The notes beneath the pieces were generated by a model that was not told where the DNA came from, did not search any database, and saw only the letters and a program-made list of their open reading frames with translations. A DNA stretch of 13,365 bases from JANNMJ01 sp031426455 (lineage in GTDB: Bacteria > Bacteroidota > Bacteroidia > Cytophagales > Hymenobacteraceae). A program made the position numbers and the translations under genes. The stretch is taken from the NCBI GenBank assembly GCA_031426455.1, contig JANPLI010000008.1, forward strand, positions 1-13,365, in the 5' to 3' direction. Numbering within the stretch: position 1 is the first letter of the stretch; each line of letters begins with the position of its first letter. This document shows, piece after piece, positions 1 through 7,191 of this stretch.

Positions 1-1
1 G

Positions 2-775
2 GATGTCAGTTTCGTAACGGGCAGCGGCTTCGACGCCACCGTGCAAAGCATCGTGGTGCAGGCTGATGGCAAGGTGCTGGTGGTGGGCGATTTTTCCTCT
101 TATCGGGGAGTAATGGCCCGCCGCCTCGCTCGTCTGAATACCGACGGCAGCCCCGATGCAGGCTTCGTCACCGGCTCGGGCTTCAACGGGGTCAGCCCCC
201 GCATTGCGCTGCAAGCCGATGGCAAACTGATTGTGGGCGGTAGCTTCACCACCTACAACGGGGCCGCGCAGAAGGGCCTGATACGCCTAAACCCGGACGG
301 CACCCCCGATGCCTCTTTTGTTATCGGCACCGGTTTCACGGGGGCGGTGAACAGCGTGGCGGTGCAGGCCGACGGCAAAGTGCTGGTGGGCGGCGACTTC
401 TCGGCCTACAACGGCAGCACTGGCCTGGGCCGCCTGCTGCGCCTCACTTCCAATGGCAGCCTGGATGCTACCCTGGTTACGGGTACTGGCTTCAACGGCA
501 TTGTGCGGAGCCTGACCATTCAGCCCGACGGAAAGGTGCTGACGGGCGGCGACTTCACGGCCTACAACGGCAGCACTAGCCTGGGTCGCCTGCTGCGCCT
601 CAACTCCAATGGCAGCCTTGATGCCAGCTTCGCCACGGGCAACGGCTTCGACAATGCCGTGTACGCGGCGGTGTTGCAGGCCGATGGCAAAGTGCTGGCG
701 GGCGGCTTCTTCACCGCCTACAACGGCAGCACCAACCAGAACCGGCTGGTGCGCCTGACCGCTACCGGTGCCCTC
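2..775 (+). repeat. Delta-60 (DUF5122-type) propeller repeat block 1, incomplete at the window edge
   Basis: Five repeats are visible, with the QADGK/QPDGK signature starting at 59, 212, 365, 521 and 677, a period of 51-52 codons. The recurring pattern is QxDGKVLxGGxFTxYNG, then RLxRLNxDGSLDxSF, then a GTGF-type turn. Such repeats are known to form beta-propeller blades. The codons at 2-40 are the tail of an earlier blade, so the block starts upstream. Confidence 0.9.
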
Positions 776-3700
776 GACAACACAACCACGCCGGTAAGCG
801 GGGCAACGTTCACGTTCTCGCCCGGCAACACCACCACCAACCCGCTGGTGACGAGCACGGCGGGCAGCTACACGGCGGTGGCCAGCCTGAACGGCGAAAC
901 CTCCCTTGCCTCCAACAGCATCACGCTCACGGCCTGCCCGGCCCCGACCATCACCAGCTTCACGCCCACCAGCGGCAGCACGAACACGGTGGTGACCGTG
1001 ACGGGCACTAACCTGCTGTATGCCTCGGCGGTGAAAGTGAATGGGGTGAATATGCCCACCTACACCGTCAATTCGGCCACCAGCATCAGCTTCACGCTGG
1101 CAGCGGGCGCTACCACCGGGGCCGTGACTGCGACCACGGCGGGCGGCACGGCCACGGGCGGCACCTTCACGGTTGACCCTGCGGCCATTACCAGCATCTC
1201 GCCCACCAGCGGCGGCACGGGCACGGTGGTCACCATCACCGGCACCAACCTGCTGGGGGCCACCGCCGTGAGCGTTAATGGGGTGAATATGCCCACGTTC
1301 ACCGTCAACTCGGCTACCAGCATCACCTTCACGGTGAGCTCGGCCGCTACCACCGGCCCGGTGCGCGTGACTATGCCCGGCGGCGGCATCATCACGGGCG
1401 ACACCTTCACCGTGGACCCCGTGACCATCACCAGTTTCACGCCCACCAGCGGCGGGCCGGGGACGGTGGTCACCATCACCGGCACCAACCTGCTGGGGAC
1501 CTCCGTCGTGCGGGTCAATGGGGTGCTGATGGGTTCTACCACCACCCCTACCAACGTCATTTCGGCCACCACCGTCACCTTCACGGTGGCCGCGACCGCT
1601 ACCACCGGCCAGGTGAGCTTGACCAAGCCCACTGGTACGGTCACGGGCGGCACCTTTACGGTGATACCCGTCACCGTTAGCGGCTTCTCGCCGGCCAGTG
1701 GGCCGGCGGGCACCCTGGTTACCATCACCGGGACGAGCCTGAGCGGGATACGGGGCGTACGCTTTGGTACGGGCGGGCTGGCCCCGTTCGCGGCGCAGTC
1801 GGCCACGAGCCTGACGGTGCGCGTGCCGACCGACGCGGCCACGGGCGTGCTGACGCTCACCTCCAGCCTCAACGCCGTGTTCACCAGCACCAGCTCCTTT
1901 ACGTTCACGCCGCGGCCGGCCGACCTGGTCGCTACCCTCAGCCCGGCCGGGCCGCTGGGCGGGTGCGCGCCGCACACCCTCACGGCCAGCGCCGTTAGCC
2001 CGGCGTTTGTGACCGGCACGGGGATGGACGGCACCAGCGTGGCGGCCGTTGTGGAGCAACCCGACGGCAAACTGGTCGTGGGCGGCCAGTTTCTCAACTA
2101 CCAGGGCGTACCGGCGGGTCGCATCATTCGCCTCAACCCCGATGGCAGCCGCGACGGCAGCTTTGCCATCGGCACCGGCTTTAACCTGGGGGTGAGCGCG
2201 CTGGCCCTGCAGGCCGATGGTAAGGTGGTGGTAGTCGGCAACTTCACGGCCTACAACGGCACTGCGGTGAACCGGATTGCCCGCCTCAACTCCGACGGCA
2301 GCCTCGACGCGACGTTTGCCGTCGGGGCCGGCTTCGACGTAGCGGTGAGTTGTCTGGTGGTGATGACCGACGGCAAGGTGGTCGTGGGCGGCAACTTCAC
2401 GACTTACGACGGCACGTCGGCGAACCGCATCATCCGCCTCAACCCCGATGGTAGCCGCGACGCCAGCTTTGCCATCGGTATCGGCTTTCCCGCTTCAGTG
2501 ACCGCGCTGGCCCTGCAAGCCGATGGCAAGGTGCTGGTGGGCGGCAACTTCACTGCCTACAATAATGGTGGGGGCGCTTCCCGCATTGTCCGCCTCCTCG
2601 ACAACGGCCGAAGCGACGTCACGTTCGCAACCAATACCGGCACGGGCTTCAGCAATCAGGTGAATAGCCTGACCGTGCAGGCCGATGGCAGGATACTGGC
2701 GGGCGGCAGCTTCACTAACTACAATACCGTGGCGGCCCCGTACATTGCCCGGCTCACCGCCAACGGCAGCCGCGATGGCACCTTCGTCACCGGCACGGGC
2801 TTTAACAATGTCGTGAACACCATCGTGGTGCAGCCCGGTGGCAACGTACTGGTGGGGGGCCTCTTCACTTCCTACAACGGCACCACGGGCCAGAACCGGA
2901 TTGTCCGGCTCAACTCACTCGGTGCCCGCGACGCTAGCTTCAACATCGGCACCGGCTTCGACATTGGCGGCGCGCGGTGCATCACGGTGCAGTCGGATGG
3001 CAGCGTGCTGGTGGGCGGCGGCTTCACCCAGTACAACGGGGCTGCAGCCGGCCACCTCATCCGCCTCAACCCCGATGGCACCCCCAACAACGCGTCGACC
3101 CCGGTGAGCGGGGCCACGTTCACGTTCTCGCCGGGCAACACGACGACCAACCCGCTCGTGACCAGCACGGCGGGGAACTACACGGCAGTGGCCAGCCTCA
3201 ACGGGGCGGTTTCGGCGCCGTCGAATGCCGTCACGATCACGCCTTGCCCCCCGACGATCACCGGCTTCACGCCGGCCGACGGGCCGGTGGGTACGGTGGT
3301 GACGCTGACCGGCACCGACCTGAGCACCGCCACGGCGGTAAGCGTGAACGGCACGGCCGGCACCCTTACGGGCACGCCCACCGCCACCAGCCTCACCTTC
3401 ACGGTGGGCGCGGGCAGCACCACGGGACCGGTCAGCGTGACGACGGCCGGCGGCACCGCCACCAGTACCGGCAGCTTTACCGTCATCACGAACCAGGCGC
3501 CCACGGCGCTCGTGCTGAGCAACGCGACCATCGCGGAAAACACGGGCGCCGACGCGGTGGTGGGCGATCTCACCACCACCGACCCCGACGCGGGCAACAC
3601 GTTCACCTACGCGCTGGTGAGCGGCGGCGGCTCGACCGATAACGGGCTGGTCAATATCAGCGGCACCCAGGTGCGCATCACCGCCTCGCCCGACTACGAG

Positions 3701-6322
3701 ACGCAGGCCAGCTACGCCATCCGCGTGCGCGCTACCGACCAGGACGGCCTGTTCACGGAGCAGACGTTCACCATCAGCGTCACCAACGTCAACGAGGCGG
3801 CCACGAGCCTGACGCTCTCCAACGGCAGCATCGCCGAGAACGTCGGGCCGAATGCCCTGGTGGGCACTTTCAGCAACAACGACCCCGACGCGGGCGACAC
3901 CTTCCGGTATATGCTGGTAAACGGCCCGGGCGCGGGCGACGGCGGCTACTTTACCATCGTGGGCAACGAACTGCACCTGAACGCCCCGGCCGACTACGAG
4001 ACGAAGGCCACGTACGAGATCGCCGTCTTCGTCGGCGACCAGAACAATCAGGGCCGCGCCGAGCGGTTCGTCATCAGCGTCACCGACGTGCTCGAAACGC
4101 CCGCCAACGACGCGCCTTCGGACATCTTCCTGAGCAACGCCGACGTGGCCGAAAACGGCGCCAACGCCCCAGTCGGTCTGCTGACCACTGCTGATGGCGA
4201 CGTGGCCGACCAGCACACTTACACGCTGGTGAGCGGCGCGGGCAGCACCGGCAACGCCGCCTTCCAGATCGTGGGCGACGAACTGCACACCGTGGCAGCC
4301 CTCGACTTTGAGGCGCAGCCCAGCTATTCCGTCCGCATCCGCACCACCGACAACGGCGCGGGCAATCTCTTCTTCGAGAAAGCCTTCACCATCAGCGTGA
4401 CGGACGTGGCCGAGCCGCTCACCGTCAGCACCACCGCCAACGTGCCGGCCGGGCGCTACTCGACCCTGACCGTGACGGGCACCGGCACGGCCACCCTCAC
4501 GGGCGCCGTCAGCGTGACCGACGCAGTACTGATCCAGGCTGGTGGGCGGCTGAATACCAACTGCCAACCCTTGATCGGGCCGGGCACCTTCACGTTGGAA
4601 GCCGGCGCCACGCTCAGCATCTGCGATGCGGCGGGCATCAGCTTGAGCGGCCCCACCGGCGCCGTGCAGGTCACTGGCGACCGTGTATTTGCTTCGGATG
4701 CTACCTACGTGTACGACGGCACCCAGGCGCAGGTCACCGGCACGGGCCTGCCCGCCACGGTGCGCGAGCTGGAAACGGCCAACGCGGCCGGCGTCGATTT
4801 GAGCCAGGGCGTGGCGGTTACGACGGTCCTGCGCCTGACCAGCGGCACGCTGACCACTAGCGGGCTGCTGGCGCTGCTTTCCACGGCCACCCGCACGGCT
4901 TACGCCATCCACAACGGCGGCCTGACCAGCGGCAACGTCACGGTGCAGCGCTACGTGGGCGGGCCGCTGACGGCGGGCTATCGCCACCTCAGCAGCCCCG
5001 TGCAAGCCACCACCGTAGCTGACCTGACCACCGCCGGCTTCACGCCCGTGGTGAACCCGGCCTACAACAACCTGCCCTACGTGGCGCCGCCGGCGGCGTC
5101 GTTCCCGAACATTTTCGGCTTCGACGAAGCGCGCGGTGGTACTACCCCAGCCTACGCGGGCTTCAGCACCGGCTACTACTCGCCCGCCACTACCGGCGTC
5201 GAGTTGACCAGTGGCCGCGGCTGGAGCGTGTTTATGCCCGGCGGTGAAACGCCGGACTTCGTCGGCGCGCTCACCACCGGCGATGTGCCGATGGTCCTCT
5301 CCGTGACGGGCGCCAATACCAGCCCCAACCAGCAGAAAGCGGGCTGGCACATTTTGGGCAACCCCTACGCCCAGCCCATCGACTGGGACCTGGCCACGGT
5401 GCCGGAAGGAATGAGCAGCTCGATCTCCGTCTTCCGCACCAGCGGCGGCAACAACGGGATTTACCTGACCCGCGCCAACGGGTTGGGCACCCTGCCCAAC
5501 GGCGAGTTGCCGCTGGGCCAGGCCTTCTTCGCGCGCGCTACGGTGGACAACACGGTGTTCACCTTCACCAACGCCCTGCGCGTGGAAGCCAACCCCGCGA
5601 CCGTGGCCCGGCCGGTGGCCAATGCCCGCCCGGTGGTGCGCCTGACGCTGCAAGCCACCACGCCTGATGCGGTGGCCGACGAAACCCTGATTTACGCTGA
5701 AGCCGGCGCCACCCCGGGCGAGGACGCGCGCTACGACGGTCTGCGCCCCGGCCGCAACACCGGCGCCGTACCCACGCTGGCCAGCCTGATCGAGGGTCAG
5801 GAAGCGGCAGTTAACGGTCTGCCGTTGGAGGTGCTGACGAACGGCACCATGACTGTGGAGCTGACGGCCGCGCTGCCCACGGTCGGCACCTACACCCTGG
5901 CCGTAGGGGAACTGGCGAACTTTGGGACGGCCACCGTCGAACTTCTCGACCGGCTGACCAACAGCCGCTACGACCTGCGCACCCAGCCCACCGTGACCCT
6001 GACGGCCACCCAGGCCAACACCGTGCAGGCCGGCCGCTGGGCCGTGGTCTTCAACGGCCAACGCGTGTTGGGCACCTCGCACCTCGCACCTCGCACCTCG
6101 CACCTCACGCTCTTCCCCAACCCAGCTTCGGGCGGGGCTTCGGTGCGGCTCACGGGCGCTTTGGTAGGCAGCTCCGTGACCGTATTCGACGCCACCGGCC
6201 GGGCCGTGGTCTGGGTGCTGGCCGACGCGGCGGGCACGGCCACGGTGCCCACCAAGGGCCTCGCGGCGGGCGTGTACGTGCTGAAAGCGGGCGTGCAAAC
6301 CACCCGCCTGGTGGTGGAATAA
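2..6322 (+). CDS. Giant T9SS-secreted mosaic surface protein (delta-60, IPT/TIG, cadherin-like), 5' partial
   Basis: The frame is open from the first full codon (position 2) to TAA at 6320-6322. A GTG at 41 lies inside a repeat and is not the real start, so the N terminus and signal peptide are upstream. Domain order by nucleotide: delta-60 repeats 2-775; Ig-like half 790-940; four IPT/TIG domains 941-1912; Ig-like first half about 1920-1998; seven delta-60 repeats 2000-3095; Ig-like second half 3096-3247; IPT 3250-3487; three cadherin-like domains 3490-3798, 3799-4097 and 4098-4415 with AEN, DPDAG and DYE/DFE motifs typical of calcium-binding cadherin folds; a beta-rich, probably helical-repeat region about 4420-4950; a segment with YRHLSSPV and GNPYAQPIDW seen in many Bacteroidota exported proteins; and a type A T9SS sorting domain 6110-6319 opening with LFPNPASGG and ending GVYVLKAG...RLVVE. 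The likely role is a cell-surface or released adhesin or matrix protein; no enzyme domain was recognised. The module assignments are strong, the biological role is not. Confidence 0.93.
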   Translation, partial: DVSFVTGSGFDATVQSIVVQADGKVLVVGDFSSYRGVMARRLARLNTDGSPDAGFVTGSGFNGVSPRIALQADGKLIVGGSFTTYNGAAQKGLIRLNPDGTPDASFVIGTGFTGAVNSVAVQADGKVLVGGDFSAYNGSTGLGRLLRLTSNGSLDATLVTGTGFNGIVRSLTIQPDGKVLTGGDFTAYNGSTSLGRLLRLNSNGSLDASFATGNGFDNAVYAAVLQADGKVLAGGFFTAYNGSTNQNRLVRLTATGALDNTTTPVSGATFTFSPGNTTTNPLVTSTAGSYTAVASLNGETSLASNSITLTACPAPTITSFTPTSGSTNTVVTVTGTNLLYASAVKVNGVNMPTYTVNSATSISFTLAAGATTGAVTATTAGGTATGGTFTVDPAAITSISPTSGGTGTVVTITGTNLLGATAVSVNGVNMPTFTVNSATSITFTVSSAATTGPVRVTMPGGGIITGDTFTVDPVTITSFTPTSGGPGTVVTITGTNLLGTSVVRVNGVLMGSTTTPTNVISATTVTFTVAATATTGQVSLTKPTGTVTGGTFTVIPVTVSGFSPASGPAGTLVTITGTSLSGIRGVRFGTGGLAPFAAQSATSLTVRVPTDAATGVLTLTSSLNAVFTSTSSFTFTPRPADLVATLSPAGPLGGCAPHTLTASAVSPAFVTGTGMDGTSVAAVVEQPDGKLVVGGQFLNYQGVPAGRIIRLNPDGSRDGSFAIGTGFNLGVSALALQADGKVVVVGNFTAYNGTAVNRIARLNSDGSLDATFAVGAGFDVAVSCLVVMTDGKVVVGGNFTTYDGTSANRIIRLNPDGSRDASFAIGIGFPASVTALALQADGKVLVGGNFTAYNNGGGASRIVRLLDNGRSDVTFATNTGTGFSNQVNSLTVQADGRILAGGSFTNYNTVAAPYIARLTANGSRDGTFVTGTGFNNVVNTIVVQPGGNVLVGGLFTSYNGTTGQNRIVRLNSLGARDASFNIGTGFDIGGARCITVQSDGSVLVGGGFTQYNGAAAGHLIRLNPDGTPNNASTPVSGATFTFSPGNTTTNPLVTSTAGNYTAVASLNGAVSAPSNAVTITPCPPTITGFTPADGPVGTVVTLTGTDLSTATAVSVNGTAGTLTGTPTATSLTFTVGAGSTTGPVSVTTAGGTATSTGSFTVITNQAPTALVLSNATIAENTGADAVVGDLTTTDPDAGNTFTYALVSGGGSTDNGLVNISGTQVRITASPDYETQASYAIRVRATDQDGLFTEQTFTISVTNVNEAATSLTLSNGSIAENVGPNALVGTFSNNDPDAGDTFRYMLVNGPGAGDGGYFTIVGNELHLNAPADYETKATYEIAVFVGDQNNQGRAERFVISVTDVLETPANDAPSDIFLSNADVAENGANAPVGLLTTADGDVADQHTYTLVSGAGSTGNAAFQIVGDELHTVAALDFEAQPSYSVRIRTTDNGAGNLFFEKAFTISVTDVAEPLTVSTTANVPAGRYSTLTVTGTGTATLTGAVSVTDAVLIQAGGRLNTNCQPLIGPGTFTLEAGATLSICDAAGISLSGPTGAVQVTGDRVFASDATYVYDGTQAQVTGTGLPATVRELETANAAGVDLSQGVAVTTVLRLTSGTLTTSGLLALLSTATRTAYAIHNGGLTSGNVTVQRYVGGPLTAGYRHLSSPVQATTVADLTTAGFTPVVNPAYNNLPYVAPPAASFPNIFGFDEARGGTTPAYAGFSTGYYSPATTGVELTSGRGWSVFMPGGETPDFVGALTTGDVPMVLSVTGANTSPNQQKAGWHILGNPYAQPIDWDLATVPEGMSSSISVFRTSGGNNGIYLTRANGLGTLPNGELPLGQAFFARATVDNTVFTFTNALRVEANPATVARPVANARPVVRLTLQATTPDAVADETLIYAEAGATPGEDARYDGLRPGRNTGAVPTLASLIEGQEAAVNGLPLEVLTNGTMTVELTAALPTVGTYTLAVGELANFGTATVELLDRLTNSRYDLRTQPTVTLTATQANTVQAGRWAVVFNGQRVLGTSHLAPRTSHLTLFPNPASGGASVRLTGALVGSSVTVFDATGRAVVWVLADAAGTATVPTKGLAAGVYVLKAGVQTTRLVVE
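791..900 (+). repeat. Duplicated Ig-like half-domain segment, copy A
   Basis: This stretch immediately follows delta-60 block 1 and is a near-copy of 3101-3210, which follows block 2 at the same place. The offset is exactly 2310 nt (770 codons). It encodes an aromatic/Thr-rich strand pair (GATFTFSPGNTT... and ...YTAVASLNG) resembling the second half of an Ig/PKD-like sandwich, and ends near a Cys codon at 935-937. Confidence 0.75.
941..1912 (+). repeat. Array of four IPT/TIG domains
   Basis: There are four consecutive units of about 80 codons, starting near 941, 1181, 1421 and 1670. Each has the pattern ITSFxPTSGxxGTVVTITGTNL, then V(N)G, then SATSIxFTV, then TTGxVxVT and a closing xGGTFTV strand, characteristic of IPT/TIG immunoglobulin-like folds. 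Units 2 and 3 are very close at DNA level: 1201-1258 and 1441-1498 differ at 3 of 58 positions. The fourth unit is the most diverged. Confidence 0.85.
2000..3095 (+). repeat. Delta-60 repeat block 2, seven repeats
   Basis: Seven repeats are present, with the QxDGK-type signature at 2057, 2210, 2363 (MTDGK), 2516, 2678 (QADGR), 2831 (QPGGN) and 2990 (QSDGS). The spacing is 153-162 nt. Seven blades is a common closed beta-propeller count. The last two repeats have lost the canonical DGK residues but keep the VLVGGxFT strand. The block sits between two pieces of sequence that look like the halves of one Ig-like domain. Confidence 0.9.
3101..3210 (+). repeat. Duplicated Ig-like half-domain segment, copy B
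   Basis: This is a near-copy of 791-900 at an offset of 2310 nt, placed directly after delta-60 block 2 and before an IPT domain, as copy A is. Together they show that a module of propeller, Ig half and IPT was duplicated within this gene. A Cys codon follows at 3245-3247, matching the position of the one at 935-937. Confidence 0.75.
6073..6107 (+). repeat. Heptanucleotide tandem repeat (CACCTCG), 4 perfect copies plus one variant
   Basis: Perfect units lie at 6073-6079, 6080-6086, 6087-6093 and 6094-6100, followed by CACCTCA at 6101-6107. It encodes the linker TSHLAPRTSHLT directly before the T9SS sorting domain. Because 7 is not a multiple of 3, gain or loss of one unit changes the reading frame of everything after it. 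Confidence 0.95.
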
Positions 6323-6365
6323 GCGGCGGGCCGAACCCTGCCGGCTGCCCTGGCGCCTAAACCTG

Positions 6366-6406
6366 AAAACCCCGGCCGAATGCTGCGCGCATTCGGCCGG
6401 GGTTTT
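6366..6406. terminator. Bidirectional intrinsic terminator between convergent genes
   Basis: A perfect 16-bp inverted repeat, 6366-6381 with 6391-6406, surrounds a 9-nt loop. The stem is GC-rich (CCCCGGCCG core) and flanked by AAAA on the left and TTTT on the right, so an RNA from either strand ends its stem in a short U-run. It lies 44 nt past the stop of the plus-strand surface protein gene and 21 nt past the stop of the minus-strand regulator gene, as expected for a shared terminator. Confidence 0.88.
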
Positions 6407-6426
6407 GGCTTGCGGCCCAACGGCGG

Positions 6427-7191
6427 TCAGCCGCCGCTGATCAGTAGGTTTTTTAGCTGCTCCTGGGCGTTGCGGCCGTTCTCGAAGCGTTCGGCGCCGC
6501 AGTACACCCACTCGTCGTCGAAGGCCGTGATGAAGCGCTTGTTGAGGTAGGTGCTGCGGTCGATACGCAGAAATTGCGCCCGCAACGCCGGCGGCACCAG
6601 CGTATCGAGCACCCCCGTGAGCGACCCGCGCAGCGGATACGCCAGGCGCGGCGCGGCCGTGCGCAGCGTGACGTAGTTCTTGCCCGCTTCGAGGCAGAGT
6701 ACATCGTTCCAAAAGACGCGCTGGGTGTGCAGGCCCACTTTTACGAAAAAATACGTCGGCGTTTCGGGCGGTTCCGAGGAGGGGAGCGGCGCGGGCTGCT
6801 GGGTAGCAAACCGCTCGATGGCCGTCTGGAGGGCGGCAAACAGCGTGACGTTGTTGACGGGCTTGATGAGGTAGCCGCTGGGCTGCTGGCGGGTGGCCCG
6901 CCGGATGGTGTCGAGGTCGTTGTAGGCCGTCAGGAAGAGGAAGGGCCGGCCCAGCGCGCGCAGCTCGGCAGCGAGGGCCACGCCGTCGTCGGCGGGATCG
7001 GGGCTGCCGAGGTTGAGGTCGAGCAGCACCAGGTCGGTGGGGTGGGTGCGGAAAGCGGCCTGCGCTTCGGCGTACGTGTAGCAGGTGGCGGCCACGGCGT
7101 AGCCAAGGTCTTCGAGGGCGTAGCGCAGGTTTTCGGCGATGAGGGACTCATCTTCGACAACCAGCACGCTGATTTTAGGCGCGGGTTCCAT
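6427..7191 (-). CDS. LytTR-family response regulator
   Basis: This is a 254-residue protein with an N-terminal receiver domain (about 6-127) and a C-terminal LytTR DNA-binding domain (about 146-250). Receiver landmarks are the acidic pocket E13-D14-E15, the predicted phospho-acceptor D58 in LVLLDLNL, T88 in FLFLTAY and K110-P111 in GYLIKPVN. LytTR landmarks are the strand FFVKVGLHTQRVFWNDVLCL, followed by EAGKNYVTL and FLRIDRSTYLNKRFI. The proline-rich stretch at 133-145 is the interdomain linker. The ATG at 7189-7191 lies inside the end of the upstream kinase gene (17-nt overlap), suggesting translational coupling. No Shine-Dalgarno sequence is visible, which is usual in this phylum. It is expected to be phosphorylated by the adjacent kinase and to bind direct repeats in target promoters; the targets are unknown. 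Confidence 0.95.
   Translation of the reverse strand: MEPAPKISVLVVEDESLIAENLRYALEDLGYAVAATCYTYAEAQAAFRTHPTDLVLLDLNLGSPDPADDGVALAAELRALGRPFLFLTAYNDLDTIRRATRQQPSGYLIKPVNNVTLFAALQTAIERFATQQPAPLPSSEPPETPTYFFVKVGLHTQRVFWNDVLCLEAGKNYVTLRTAAPRLAYPLRGSLTGVLDTLVPPALRAQFLRIDRSTYLNKRFITAFDDEWVYCGAERFENGRNAQEQLKNLLISGG

Noticed and set aside
287..2059. 590-codon minus-strand open frame over the delta-60/IPT region
   Set aside because: It is a low-complexity Arg/Gly/Ala shadow whose repeats simply mirror the coding repeats on the plus strand.
59..3000. Regularly spaced repeats considered as a CRISPR-like or DNA-level array
   Set aside because: The spacing is a multiple of three, the frame is open throughout and variation follows codon positions, so these are protein repeats.
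2915..6712. 1265-codon minus-strand open frame antisense to the surface protein gene
   Set aside because: It is rich in Arg, Gly, Ala and His with no recognisable domain, crosses the terminator and the regulator gene, and is explained by strong GC bias in the codons of the real gene.
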